Positions 1-11,545 of a stretch of 64,000 nucleotides of DNA are shown here, in pieces. This DNA is from Cyprinodon diabolis (Eukaryota; Chordata; Actinopteri; Cyprinodontiformes; Cyprinodontidae): contig CM060080.1 of assembly GCA_030533445.1 (NCBI GenBank), positions 38,860,880-38,924,879 of the forward strand, read 5' to 3'. Made by a program: the position numbers and the translations under genes. The notes beneath the pieces were generated by a model. That model had not been told where the DNA came from, ran no database searches, and saw nothing but the letters and a program-made list of their open reading frames with translations. How positions within the stretch are numbered: the first letter of the stretch is position 1; the number at the start of each line of letters is the position of its first letter.

Positions 1-1707
1 ATATGCAAGAAAAATGTTTGTGCGTTCGTTTTGAGAGCAAAGGCCTAAACCACATTTTCCACTAGATCAGCATGTAGAGAATAACTGCACTTTTCTCTGG
101 AACGTTAACCGTATTACAAACATCTGGGGGGAGACTTGCTTGGACACTTTTAGAGACCGGCAACTAATCAGTGCATATATGTGTCATAGATCTTACTCAG
201 TCCTTAATTAACATTTTATGCTCTTCACTTCACTGTTTTTTGTTTGTTTACATAACTGTAAAACTTGTGGCTAATGCGTAATAAAGTAGTATGACTGATG
301 GGGATACATTTAGATGATCACAAGAACTGGATTTAGGAATTAGATTAGATTGGATCTTGCATCAGCAGCAAGGAAACAGGAAAATTGCTTTACACAAGGA
401 ATCATTTCAACCTTTTCACAATTTATGACTCTACATCCACAAGCCATAGATTTGAAGTCGCTCTCAATGTAGAGGTGTTGCATAATTATGAAGAAGGGAA
501 GAAATGTGTAACTTTTAAGCATTTCAACCAATTTTAATTGTAAAAGTAAAGTGTGGACATGTCTTCAGCCCACCTGGGTCAATATCTTGTTGAATTGCTA
601 CAGTTTTCTACATGAATCCCCAGTTGGTTGTGATAGACAGCTGCTCACACTGAGCCTGGTTCTGTGGAAGGATTCTTCCTTTTAAAGGGACCATTCCTCT
701 CTAAAATCACTACATGCATGCTAAGAATGAAAGATTGCTGCAAAGTCATCATGGCATTGCAAGCTGTTGTCCACTATCACGACATGCTCATCCAGGAAAC
801 GATGTTACTGTAAATTCAGTCACTTGATGAAATCCAGATGTTTTCCCTAGATAGGAAACTTTTCAGCAAATCAAACCTGACTGTATATCTTTACAACTAG
901 GACAGAATTTAAATATCTGTTACTGTGATTAGATTAACACGAATCTGTCAATTTCATTGAGTGAATTGGCCAATTTATATATTACCCCACAAAGACAGAT
1001 CATATATAATTTATAAATGGTGATCCGTTGTACCTTTTGTTAAATGTTTACCACAGTTTCCCTGTTGTTGGACAATGAAGGGATTTTCTATTCTCTTCTA
1101 ATATTGCGATCCAATGTTATCCATGATCATCTTAGAACTGGAATCGTCGCCCCAGTCTTTTCCCAGTTTTTTGCAGCCTGTAATAGATTTTCATCCAGGA
1201 TCAGCCTAGCTATGCTTAGCTCCTTCCAGCTTCCATTAACTCTGACCGGCTTCTGTGCCGCTGACAGCAGAAATGTTTGCCCCTTTAAAGAGACACTGCC
1301 GCTGTCTGGTTTTAGTCGATCCGAAGTACAATAGATTAAATGGATTATCATCCTGAAGATAAACATTTAATAAATAAAACAAATAAAAAATGAGGAACAG
1401 ACAGGTGAACTGGAGCTGTTCTAATGAGAAAAACTAAAAGGTGAAAATGAACTGATGGAGTACAGAAAAACTGGGAAACTGGGAAGGCTGGTTAGAGAAG
1501 AAAGAAGGAGTGAAGATAACCAGCTGATTTCTAATCGCTGGGAAGGAGAGTAATAACAGAGGAATCAGGTGAGTAAAAGTCCACATAATCAGGGTTAAGG
1601 TAGTAAAAGCAAAAGCAAAGTAGATCTAGAATAAACAAATAGATATATGTGAAACTGCAGATCACATTTTCTGGACTGTTATAATAAAAATAATTATCTT
1701 CATACAG
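1..1707. other. intergenic, nothing identified
   Basis: AT-rich sequence with only short, frame-inconsistent open stretches. I see no splice-bounded coding segment, RNA gene or recognisable repeat family. Confidence 0.5.
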
Positions 1708-1819
1708 TCAAAGCTACAGCGACATGAGCCGCTCCCGCCACGGCTTCTTCCCCCCCAACAATATGGAGGCCTTCATGGAACAGAACTGCTTCCCTAATGT
1801 CCGCATCTTTTCTCGATAA
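1708..1819 (+). CDS. candidate terminal coding exon, gene unknown
   Basis: A possible last exon. A plausible 3' splice site (TTATCTTCATACAG) ends at 1707. One base of a split codon is followed by 36 sense codons and a TAA at 1817-1819. The peptide starts QSYSDMSRSRHGFF and ends CFPNVRIFSR. About 27 of the 36 third positions are C or G, mostly C, in a strongly AT-rich setting. That pattern is typical of a real fish coding exon and is hard to explain as noise. The remaining exons would lie left of the window. I do not recognise the protein family and infer no function. Alternatives are a processed fragment or a mobile-element exon. The strand is opposite to frmd6. Confidence 0.45.
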
Positions 1820-1977
1820 CGAGATTTGTTTACATAGCTAAAATTACAAAATGTGTTTTTATGAGCCTGTTTAGGATATAGATGTTATCTTTGCCTAAGA
1901 TAACAAATATACCCGTTATTTGTTCCACATGGCCATACTGTTTTAGTTAGCTGCTTAGCATAGTGATATAAACAGAC

Positions 1978-2500
1978 TAAAGGGCTGGTTATTGTCCCGC
2001 AGCAGTGTGTCGCAGTGAGCTTGTCGCAGATATTTTTGATTTATGCTCAACATTGAAGCGTGGTCTGCGCCATGTTATTCCACACCACAACGCAAGGCGG
2101 CCAATCAGGAACTAGCTGTGGGTCTAGATATGGCCGAGGCGGCGGTGAGGAGCTGGGCGCAAGTTTGTGCGACAACGGAGGGACATGAGGGAGTAAAAGA
2201 GCGGGGATCCAGGTGGAAAAAAGGCTGTTCTCATGCACCTCGCTCTTCTAGCAGCTCCATCTTCACGAGTCGTTTTCCACAATGGCGGTCATACAAACAA
2301 AACAAGGCGGTAAGGAACCAAACAGGAAATACTACACCTTCACCTACAATTTTGTAGAGGTGCCTGCAGAAGGGGGGGGGGGGGGCATATTTGTGTTCAC
2401 TGCGACACACGCAGACCACCTGGTGTCTGAGTATAAACCAGCTTTAAGGCTGTGTCTGAATGTCCGCCCTAATCATCACATAGGGCACTACGTAGTGGTT
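1978..2500. repeat. dispersed repeat, copy 1 (pair of 37.3/39.3 kb)
   Basis: Closely matches the split copy at 37326-37634 plus 39226-39360. Shared segments include GCAGCAGTGTGTCGCAG, ATTGAAGCGTGGTC, GGGGATCCAGGTGGAAAAA and CTTCACGAGTCGTTTTCC. The ends resemble an imperfect inverted repeat (GGGCTGGTTAT at left, ATAAACCAGCTTTAAGG at right), which suggests a non-autonomous DNA transposon. Superfamily not determined. A G tract (2372-2385) lies inside. Short open frames here are not gene-like. Confidence 0.6.
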
Positions 2501-2955
2501 ACACCATTTTAAATGAGTGTCTAGTGGATGAAAAATTAGAGGACACAAAATTTCCCACAGTGCACCTTGAAAAGTTGTGGCCATCCATGGTAACTAAAAG
2601 AGCAGATATATCCCAGAATGCTTTGCAAGAGCTCTCACAAAGCATTACGGGATTTGTCTTCACAGCGGCCGGCTGTCGCCATAGACATGACTACAGCTGT
2701 CAATACCTGACAGCAGCAACAAAATAACAAAGATGGCTCAAGCATCTTACAGGGAGGCGGAGTAACGTGAGCGAAAAGTAGAGATCATCTGTCAGAATAT
2801 AGGGACATTATATAGGGACTATTCCCCGTTTACAGAGTCCAAGTCTTTACTGTGGTACTGGTGTTATTAGATGAGGAAGAAGGTGACGAAGGGCAAAAAG
2901 AGGCGAGGTGGGTGGAGTGAGAGGTGCCAGGTGGATTGAAGCTCTCCACAGAAGC

Positions 2956-2977
2956 CAGAGAGAGAGAGAGAGAGAGA
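2956..2977. repeat. (GA)n microsatellite
   Basis: An uninterrupted AG dinucleotide run of about 22 bases. Confidence 0.9.
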
Positions 2978-3136
2978 TAACTTTGGTCAGTATCCAGAAA
3001 ATTATTTTGGTGTGCCGCTGCATGATCTGTTATATAAATGATGATCTGAGTGCTACATGTAGTACAATTACTGTTGTTGTTACTCTATACTTCCCGCAGT
3101 CTCATTCTAACGCAAGGCGATTTCTACTGTCACTAG

Positions 3137-3600
3137 TGTCAGGAATCCAGTTTGTGTGGTCTGTTTTGTGTCTGTCTCTCCCTCCACCACCAGGTGGCGT
3201 CCTGTCATTGTTGGTCCTCCCTGCACACCTGCGGCTCTCTGGATCATTATCTGGAGGAGTACTTAAGCAGTGGACTGTCACTACCTGGAGGCCAGAGCGT
3301 TTGCCAGTTTTGGGTACTCTAGCCATGCTTAGATTAGCAGAGTCTAACCTGAGTCTTTGTTTCTCTGAGACTAACCTTGTTTTTTTGTCTTTGCCTTTGG
3401 CAGAAAGTCCTCCTGCATACTGGATGTTTGGCCTTCTTCCCCTGGAAGGATTGTTCTCTGAGTTCACAATGAGCAGGGGAGAAACCTCCACATGTGCCGT
3501 TGGACTGTTTACTGAGTTCACCCACGGTCCCTGAACTAACCATTTTGATATCCCCTCTAGACTTCCTAGTTCCTGTTCACCAGCTCCCAAATATGTCTTC
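3137..3600 (+). mobile_element. LTR-like fragment, 3' end missing
   Basis: Begins TGTCAGGAATCCAG and aligns by eye with the first part of the LTR-like element at 23939. Shared stretches include CACCACCAGG, CTTAAGC, GCCAGAGCGTTTGCCAG and GGGTACTCTAGCCA. The 5-base flank ACTAG is not repeated downstream and no TGACA end is seen, so the copy looks truncated near 3600. The 208-codon open frame overlapping it does not look like a host gene. Confidence 0.55.
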
Positions 3601-6150
3601 CCCCAAAAATAAGAAACCCACTCATATGTAATTAAAAATAACAGTTTCTAAGGCAACGCAAACAAAAAGATTGAGACTTCCATACTTATGTTTAATATAT
3701 TACATTTCTGTCCCTGTAATTATCACACACTGTATTAACTACAGAATAAATATGAGGCGTGATCCAAAGTCACACGCTTGAAGATGCTTCAGCCTGAAAA
3801 CGCTCCTGATTGCACAGGTTACCCCGCAAAGCAGAACACAGCATAGTACATCTACAACTTTGCGGTAAAATGCTGCTTGTGTTTGTGCAAGTATATGTGT
3901 AAAAATAATAAGACAAAATGTGAAAATACTTCCAGGTTAATTTGGAAACCCATATCTAACAGATATTTGCTTTAAATTGACCCATGTTTAATGTGATTTA
4001 ATGCATTTAAAATGATGCAGGGTTTCAAGATGTAACTAATGATAGACCTTAGTCACAGAAAATACAGAACTTGTGACCTGGAAAGATGTTCTAGACAGAA
4101 GATGAATGGTGAGAGCTGGTTGGGTTAGTCTTTCTGTCACAGTTCAGTCAAAAGAGAAGAAGTGTCTCATGTAATGTCTTAAGGAGAAAAATTCAGTTGA
4201 ATATTGGTCAAAATGTTGGAAAGAAACCAAGAAGCCAACTAAATAACTTGGTAGTTAACTTGGATTCATTTGTCAGTGGATCATATCTAAATCCTTTTAT
4301 CCTCACAGATGACAGTAAAGTCAACAACTCTTTAAAAATAAGCACTTTGTGCTGAAAAGTTGCTATAGTCCAAAGGTTAAAGTCTCCAGATGACAGCATC
4401 TGATTCCTTTTGATGATCTTTACAAAGACATTCTTATGTGGTTTCCACAGCACTTATTGACATTACCGTAAAGATAATAGACTTCTGTTTCTTCAAATAG
4501 GAGTGGTTTTTTTCTTGTCTCCTTTTTTTTGAGTGTACAGCTTTGAAGGTATTCTTGAGGACTGATGGTTTCTTCACTCATCCTGATTTTCTATCTGGGA
4601 AATTTGCCTCTTTTCAAACTGCTGATGTTGTGATTAGGTCTTGTTTATTGGTGTTTGGTCAGCGCGATGCCTCCTTCAGTCTAAGCACTGATGAGATGGA
4701 AGCAGTCATTTGTCTTCTGGATGAACTTCGCCTAGATGTGAGCTCTTGCGTAATTTCTGACTCACATTTGTGTTTGCTGTGGGCATGGAAATGTAATGCG
4801 CACATTGGATGACTTAACATGAGTAGTGCTTTGTGTGACCCGCGTGTGCGTGTGGGGGGGGGGGTGTTTGTTGTCTTGGATTTCTAGAGAGCTGGCAGTG
4901 CTGTCATATACTCTCTGTACATGAGCGATGTAGGAAAACACCAACCACCACCCGATCCTCATCCTCCTCTTCTTTTCTGGCCACCTGCCTGGCAGACTCT
5001 CTACATGGGGATTCTGTGTGGCCAGCCTGGTTCCTCTCGCAGTACAAAAGGTTGAGATGGTTGAGAACAGCCGGAAAAACCTCACATCAGCCATTAGACC
5101 AATTTCATCTCCTTCTTTTTGATATTCTTTTAATCCCCTCTGTTCATGCAAACATCGTCCATAATCTCTCTGTCTTCATGATTAAAGATCTACCCAATCA
5201 TGAGGGAAGGGGAAAGAAAAAAAAGGGGGGCAGAAGGGAGTCCATTCCTTTACCCGCCTCATATAAAAGCATAAAAAGAGGGGAGATGGAGCCACGGCTC
5301 GGTTCAAAGCAAGGAAAATTGTACTGGTTCCATGGGGAGGAGGGGATTGCATGAATCTCAAACAACAGCATGGACATGAGGAAGCCCTTCTCTTCTGGAA
5401 CACACCCTGTTATGGCTAAAATGAACCCCAAAACAGAAAAATGAGACAAAGATCCTACCTTTGTTTGGTTTTTTTAGTGAAGCCCCACAGATCCAGTGCT
5501 GTGGACCAGCGTCCACGCGTTCGCCTCTCTCCTGATCTCTTCCTGACACACACACACAGTTGGTCAGCCACTCAGCAAGGCAGCAGATTACATCCACACA
5601 CACTTCCTTCTCCGTATTTCTCCCTCTGCTCCAGCTGAGCTCCTCGCTGCCTCCCTCCTCACTGAGTCTCCACCCTTCAGCCAACCCGCCCGGGTTGCAA
5701 AGACACTACAGTCTCCTCTTCCTCCTCCTCCCACCCTCTCTCTTTGTTTCTTTTCTTTCTGCCTAATAGGAAACGCTTGCTCTGTCTCTCAGCGCTCCAC
5801 AGGAAAAGCTCACACAGCCTGTCTAAACAGTTACACTAAACAAATTCATACCAGCATGGCTGATTGAACAAGCTGGTTTTCCATCCCTCTAGTGTTTCAG
5901 CTGCTTGTTGTTTTTAAAACATAACTTCTAAAAAAAAAAAGTGTAAACCTCAACAACATCCTGTGCGACGTGCATTCTTGTGCCCTGCCAAAACGGAAGC
6001 TTTTAATCTTTTTAATCTTCTTGTATGTCACAGCCAAGCCGCAACAGAAAGATGCTGAAGCAAAAACCAGCCGTGTGCTGTATCTACATCTGGGCCCTCA
6101 GGGACCAACGCTCACTTCTCATTGGCTCATCTTCAACCAGGAGCGCTGAG
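3601..6150. other. intergenic, nothing identified
   Basis: No coding exon recognised. Holds a short G run (4853-4863) and a long pyrimidine-rich stretch (about 5450-5770) with short CA repeats. The open frame at 4543-4812 has no recognisable motif and no splice context. Confidence 0.4.
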
Positions 6151-6154
6151 TGAA

Positions 6155-6440
6155 CAAGATGCTTTGCAAAAGTAATCACATCCCTTTTCACTTTAACAGT
6201 TTGGGTCATTATCACCTCAATCTTAAATGCATTTTATTTTTTATTTCTTCAATTATTTTTTAAACAGTTGTGCAAATTTGTAAAATTCAATTCAGACCAG
6301 TTTATTTATATAGCGCCACTTCACAACACATGTCATCTGAAGGCACTTGTTCACCACTTACCATATAGTCTTCACCATATAGTCTGGAAGGTTTGCAGTT
6401 TTGTTCCAACAGACAAACCTTTTTGCCCATTCCTTTGAAT
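6155..6440 (-). mobile_element. decayed Tc1/mariner relic, left part
   Basis: Starts with a Tc1-like terminal sequence (GCAAAAGTAATCACATCCC, then CTTAAATGCATTTTATTT). Near 6375-6430 it has TCTGGAAGGTTTGCAGTTTTG and CTTTTTGCCCATTC, phrases I associate with fish Tc1 relics read on the minus strand. Probably one old element later interrupted by an L2 tail and by the younger Tc1 at 6549. Confidence 0.4.
6284..6360 (-). mobile_element. L2 LINE 3'-end fragment
   Basis: Matches the 3' terminus of the L2 element at 10.8 kb: ATTCAATTCAG, TTTATTTATATAGCGCC, CACAACACATGTCATCT, AAGGCACTT. Only about 75 bases are present, i.e. extreme 5' truncation. Minus-strand orientation. Confidence 0.65.
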
Positions 6441-6548
6441 CATATCTTAGGGGCTGTCTAATGTTCACATTGTAACATTAATTTAAAATATTGTAAATGA
6501 ATTCTTTGTTTAATGCATCTTGTACTTTTACTGGATCATTCTTACATA

Positions 6549-6750
6549 CAGGTGCTGGTCATAAAATTAGAATATCGTGAAAAAGTAGATTGATTTCAGT
6601 AATTCCATTTAAAAAGTGAAACTTGTATATTATATTCATACATTACATACAAACTCATATATTTCAGATGTTTATTTTGTTTAATTTTGATGATTACAAA
6701 TGACAACAAATGAAAATCTCAAATTCATCATATCAGAAAATTAGAATATT
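6549..6750 (+). repeat. Tc1 left inverted repeat
   Basis: Left 202-bp arm with outer and inner direct repeats, AAAATTAGAATATCGTGAAA and AAAATTAGAATATTGTGAAA. These are likely transposase-binding sites by analogy with IR/DR elements. Confidence 0.9.
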
Positions 6751-6867
6751 GTGAAAAGGTTCAAAATTGATGGCCCCTGGTGCCACACTCTAATCAGCTA
6801 ATTAACTCAAACCACCTGCAAAAGCCTTTAAATGGTCTTTCAGTCTAGTTCTATAGGCTACACAATC

Positions 6868-7872
6868 ATGGGGAAGACTGCTGACTTGACAGTTGTCCAA
6901 AAGACGACCATCGACACCTTGCACAAGGAGGGCAAGACACAAAAGGTCATCGCTAAAGAGGCTGGCTGTTCACAGAGCTCAGTGTCCAAGCACATTAATA
7001 GAGAGGCGAAGGGAAGGAAAAGATGTGGTCGAAAAAAGTGTACAAGCAAGAGAGATAACCGCACCCTGGAGAGGATTGTGAAACAAAACCCATTCAAAAA
7101 TGTGGGGGAGATTCACAAAGAGTGGACTGCAGCTGGAGTGAGTGCTTCAAGAACCACCACACACAGACGTATGAAAGACATGGGTTTCTGCTGTCGCATT
7201 CCTTGTGTCAAGCCACTCTTGAACCACAGACAGCGTCAGAAGCGTCTTGCCTGGGCTAAAGAGAAACAGGACTGGACTGCTGGTGAGTGGTCCAAAGTCA
7301 TGTTCTCTAAAGAAAGTAAATTTTGCATTTCCTTTGGAAATCAAGGTCCCAGAGTCTGGAGGAAAAGAAGAGAGGCACTTCATCCACGTTGCTTGAAGTC
7401 CAGTGTAAAGTTTCCACAGTCAGTGATGGTTTGGGGTGCCATGTCATCTGCTGGTGTTGGTCCATTGTGTTTTCTGAGGTCCAGGGTCAACGCAGCCACA
7501 TACCAGGAAGTTTTAGAGCACTTCATGCTTCCTGCAGCTGACCAACTTTTTGGAGATGCAGATTACATTTTCCAACAGGACTTGGCACCTGCACACAGTG
7601 CCAAAGCTACCAGTACCTGGTTGAAGGACCATGGTATCCCTGTTCTTAATTGGCCAGCAAACTCTCCTGACCTTAACCCCATAGAAAATCTATGGGGTAT
7701 TGTGAAGAAGAAGATGCAATACACCAGACCCAACAATTCAGAAGAGCTAAAAGCCACTATTAGAGCAACCTGGGCTATCATAACACCTGAGCAGTGCCAC
7801 AGACTGATCGACTCCATGCCACGCCGCATTGCTGCAGTAATACAGGCCAAAGGAGGCCCAACTAAATACTGA
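6868..7872 (+). pseudogene. Tc1 transposase, catalytically dead
   Basis: An uninterrupted 334-residue frame. I chose ATG 6868 (MGKTADLTVVQK) because Tc1 transposases start just before the helix-turn-helix. The open frame runs 12 codons further upstream to a less likely ATG at 6832. N-terminal HTH about residues 8-45 (KVIAKEAGCSQSSVSKH), a basic GRKKC-type linker, a second HTH, then the DDE domain. The second acidic residue is present in FQQDLAPAHSAK and the third (E) in SPDLNPIENLW. The first aspartate, normally in the FSDES motif, is lysine here (FSKES near 7308). The length matches the family, but the protein should not cut DNA. Full length with no stop or frameshift implies a recent insertion or mobilisation in trans. 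Confidence 0.9.
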
Positions 7873-7958
7873 GTGCTGTACATGCTCATACTTTTCATGT
7901 TCATACTTTTCAGTTGGCCAACATTTCTATAAATCCTTTGTTTTTATTGGTCTTCAGT

Positions 7959-8160
7959 AATATTCTAATTTTCTGATATGATGAATTTGAGATTTTCATT
8001 TGTTGTCATTTGTAATCATCAAAATTAAACAAAATAAACATCTGAAATATATGAGTTTGTATGTAATGTATGAATATAATATACAAGTTTCACTTTTTAA
8101 ATGGAATTACTGAAATCAATCTACTTTTTCATGATATTCTAATTTTATGACCAGCACCTG
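7959..8160 (-). repeat. Tc1 right inverted repeat
   Basis: Reverse complement of 6549-6750 with one mismatch seen. The inner direct repeat at this end is less well preserved just past the arm. Confidence 0.9.
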
Positions 8161-8164
8161 TATG

Positions 8165-8420
8165 CCTGAGCTTTGACCTTGTTTGAAGTTGAGGCCAAGC
8201 CTCAGTATCATTCTTTTCTCACGGGTTTTATCACATCTGTTTTGTAGTTACCCTGTGATAAACTATGACCGTTTATCCCAGCCAAAGATAATGAAACCCA
8301 CAGCATGATAATACGACCATTCTTACTTTCACTGTTATGTAGCGGTTTTCAATGGCTTCTGTTATGCGGTAATCAGATTAAACTATGCTAAAACACCCAA
8401 TATAATACGTTCAAGTTACA
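8165..8420 (-). mobile_element. decayed Tc1/mariner relic, right part
   Basis: Contains AACCCACAGCATGATAATAC followed by ACTTTCACTG. This resembles, on the minus strand, the transposase segment around the MVWG/MLWG motif of fish Tc1 elements. Probably the continuation of the relic at 6155, split by the younger element. Very degraded. Confidence 0.35.
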
Positions 8421-9024
8421 GGCCAGCCATGGTTCTAGATTAATATTAAAGACACTGCATACCGGAGTTTGATGTGAGGTTCTGCTTTGTAGGGGTGATA
8501 GAATGATTCTATGCGGTATCTGGTCCTTCAGGTCTCTAATAGGGTGTGTAACATTGGTTGGGCTGAAAATGGCATATTAGCTGTTTTATGAGCCCTAATG
8601 CAGCCTGGTTGAAAGCCCTAGAATGAAACCACAGGTTTTCTTCCTTTTATGGTATGATCATGAATACTTAAATGAGCTGTGCTCTGATTGGTTGGTTTAC
8701 AACGAGCCAAGCTGCTGAGCAAAGACGCATCATAGCAACAAGCGCTCACTCACTGAAACATTGAAATTGTTGATATGGTAGGGTGACCAGACGTCCTCTT
8801 TTTCCCGGACATGTCCTACTTTTCATACCTAAAAAAAAATGTCTGGGGGAATGTCAAGTTCGTCCAGGATTTTGGTCGCCTACAGTGCAGCAGAACTGAG
8901 CCGTCAGCTCCAGTGCCGGTTCGGGAACCCCAGCGGACCGGGGCAGGGAGCCTTCGGGGGACGGGGCGACCGAACCCGACCTGGTAACAGTAGCCTAGAC
9001 ACCGGTGGCCCCGTGCTCCCCTCC
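8421..9024. other. intergenic, possible element end at 8778
   Basis: No coding content seen. GGGTGACCAGACGTCCTCTT near 8780 resembles the end of a dispersed fish repeat I have seen before, but I found no matching second end. Confidence 0.3.
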
Positions 9025-9080
9025 GCCCCCCCCCCCCCCCCCCCCCCCACCCCCCCCCCCACCCCCCCCCCCCACCCCCC
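9025..9080. repeat. interrupted poly-C tract
   Basis: C runs broken by single A residues, about 56 bases. Proline- or glycine-rich open frames across it in either direction are artefacts of the run. Confidence 0.95.
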
Positions 9081-10100
9081 GCATCACCGACCACCAGCCC
9101 CCCTCCTCCAGCTGAGGACGGGCGGCTGGATTCGCCCGTTTTATGGTGGAAGTTTGGAATAGTGAGATTTGCAGAAAAAGGAGGTGTCGATGGGGTTTGA
9201 ACTTCTCTGTACGTCCATTTCACCAACTGAACTATCGTTATTCATCTATGACAAGGTAAACTCGGTTTCGCATTCTATGACCTCTTTAAACAAAAATGTT
9301 GTTTCTGGTTCAACATGTTTGTTTCTCTGCCCATCCATGGGGAATTCCAACTACCAATCTGCCAAACAGAGCTTTGTCAAACATCACTCATGAAGAGGTG
9401 AAATACAGTGAAACTCAAGCGTTTAAGAACTTTCCCATATCTGTTTTGAGACCCAAATTTGGGCACATTTGAGTTGAAGCTAATGTATTCCTGTAGGGAC
9501 TATGGCAGTGAGTCATCTGATTCCATCTCCTCCTGTCCCTTATGTCCATCGCTGTCACATCCTCACATTCCATCTCCCAACCAGCACCATTTGTCCAATG
9601 AATCTACTGCTCTGCATTATCTTGCATAATCTCTTCCAATGAATATCATAAAAATCTTAAACTTTCCGACTTCTATTTCTTCCTCTCCTTTCTCTGTTGC
9701 ATCATGGGAAGTCTTATTGCTGCATTTTAAACCTTTAATGTCACTCTTGCTGATATTATTTCTGTTACTAAGGGTCAGATCTATTAAGGGTTTGCACGTA
9801 TAAAACTATCTGCAAACTTGATACCACCAGCAAAATCTATCTACTAACCGGTTTCAAAAAATATATATTCTTTATAATAAGCTGGAAAGAAAACACTTAC
9901 AGTGTCTGTCTTGATTAATATACAAAACATATGCTCATCATCAGCGCATGCAAAACAGCGGGAGGAATACTGGAAACGTAATTACCATCTGCAATGCAAT
10001 ATATGAAACATTAAAGAGAGAGCAAAGCAGATTCAGTTTTTTTAAATTTAGAGTTTGCATGTTTTTATACATGCAAACTTTGAGTAGATCAGGCAATTAA
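9081..10100. other. intergenic, nothing identified
   Basis: AT-rich sequence without recognisable exons or repeats. Confidence 0.45.
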
Positions 10101-10111
10101 TCCTTTAACCC

Positions 10112-10290
10112 ATGACATCTGCATGGGTAATGTACACCTCTGAAATTCAGTACCAGATTCTATCATCTAAGAAAGAGAAATACTCAGATGACTTTGCAAT
10201 CATTGGGTGCATCAAATATGGACATGAAGCTGAGTACAGAGAGCTTGTGAACCACTTTGTGGCATCTGATTCAAAGTCTTGGTTGGTTGT
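10112..10290 (+). pseudogene. LINE reverse-transcriptase fragment
   Basis: A short relic of a non-LTR reverse transcriptase palm domain. KYSDDFAIIGCI carries the (Y/F)xDD catalytic block as YSDD. It is followed by YRELVNHFVASDSKSW, matching the usual 'EYRxLVxxFVxWC' continuation of one fish LINE group. The frame then runs into an A/C-rich tail. No endonuclease or upstream RT blocks remain. Confidence 0.55.
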
Positions 10291-10777
10291 TAAAAAAACA
10301 AAAAAAACAAAACAAAACAAAAAAACAGTGGTGGCTGCTTCATGTTAGGGAATAATTGTTCATCCAAAGGTAAAGCTAAAATGGACAAAGTTGGTAGGAA
10401 TATTAAGGGAAAACCTGTTAGGCAAAAGACTTATTTATGGTGCATCTATGTTTTCATTTAAATTTATGGTACTTTGCAGTATTGCAGTAATGGTTAGTTT
10501 GGGCTTGTGAAGTGCTGTATAAATGGAGGTTGATTGATTGGGCATTGCAATCACCATAAGCTTAAAGTCAGAGGTAAAATAAATGCTGTTTAACAATGCC
10601 AGCAATGTTTAATCCAAATCTATTTTCTGTAAAAATAAAGATTAAAATGTGATTTTCACCAACTTGAAACTCACCAATAGAAACAGGTAAAGCTCTTATT
10701 GACAAACCTCAATAGACTTGGAGCTTTCGTTGCTGAGAAAGCTGCTCCTGAGGTGTATTCATTTAGTGGTACATATG

Positions 10778-10781
<4 letters not shown>

Positions 10782-10816
<35 letters not shown>
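10782..10816. repeat. (TA)n tract left of the L2 element
   Basis: Alternating TA of about 35 bases, abutting the 3' end of the L2 LINE. The matching tract on the other side is 15727-15793. Confidence 0.9.
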
Positions 10817-10822
<6 letters not shown>

Positions 10823-11545
10823 CAATTTTCAATTCAGTTTATTTCTATAGCGCCAAATTCACAACACATGTCATCTCAAGGCACTTTACAGTTCAACCAG
10901 ATCATACAGTCAAATTGATACAAAGTTTTCTATCTAAGGAAAACCAGTTGATTGCATCGACTCATTGACTCAAATACAATCCCTCACACTAAGCATGCTT
11001 GTAGCGACAGTGGAGAGGAAAAACTCCCCTTTAACAGGAAGAAACCTCCAGCAGAACCAGGCTCAGTGTGAGCGGCCATCTGCCGAGGCCGACTGGGGTT
11101 CAAGGAGACAGAAGCAGAGATACAAAAAGCAGCTGTAAAGGGCGGCGCCGTCCAGGAAACACACAGCCAGGCAGACGAGCTCCAAGGCAGCTCCCATGTC
11201 AGAGGACGAAGAGAGCACATCCACTCAGTCACGGTCAGAGAAACAGGACCACACTGGAAAACAGGCCGATCTCCAACATCTATAAACAAGGGTGTTGATG
11301 GAAGCAGCACAGCTGATGTTTCTTTCCAGGATGACCTCACAGCCAAACAGGAACAGACGAGGCAAAGCTACTCTGAGGAAAAGCAGAGAGAGCAGAAGGT
11401 TAGAGATTGAACTAACAGATTCTGCAGAATAGGAGAACAGAGAGAGAATGAAGCAGAATGATGAAATGGGGGTCCCTATGTCCTCCAAAAGTCTAAGCCT
11501 ATAGCAGCAGAACTTTAAAGACAGCTCAGGATAACCTGAGCCACC

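Larger units (their letters stand above)
6549..8160 (+). mobile_element. Tc1/mariner element with 202-bp inverted repeats
   Basis: A complete 1612-bp element flanked by TA on both sides (6547-6548 and 8161-8162). Both ends read CAGGTGCTGGTCATAAAATT. The arms at 6549-6750 and 7959-8160 match base for base by eye except one C/T difference (ATATCGTG versus ATATCATG). The motif AAAATTAGAATAT occurs at the outer and inner end of each arm, the IR/DR layout of Sleeping Beauty-type Tc1 elements. The central gene encodes a DD34E-type transposase. Confidence 0.95.

Noticed and set aside
2908..3590. 208- and 162-codon overlapping open frames on opposite strands
   Set aside because: They lie over a GA repeat and an LTR-like fragment, show no motif, and the homologous element at 23.9 kb does not preserve the frame.
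4543..4812. 89-codon plus-strand frame
   Set aside because: No recognised family and no splice or promoter signals. It could be a decayed repeat, but I could not name one.
8816..9226. Gly-rich minus-strand and Pro-rich plus-strand open frames
   Set aside because: They exist only because the poly-C tract encodes Pro or Gly.
10984..11346. 120-codon minus-strand frame repeated near 61.8-62.0 kb
   Set aside because: It falls in the L2 3' UTR. The similarity between the two places is shared repeat sequence, not a gene family.
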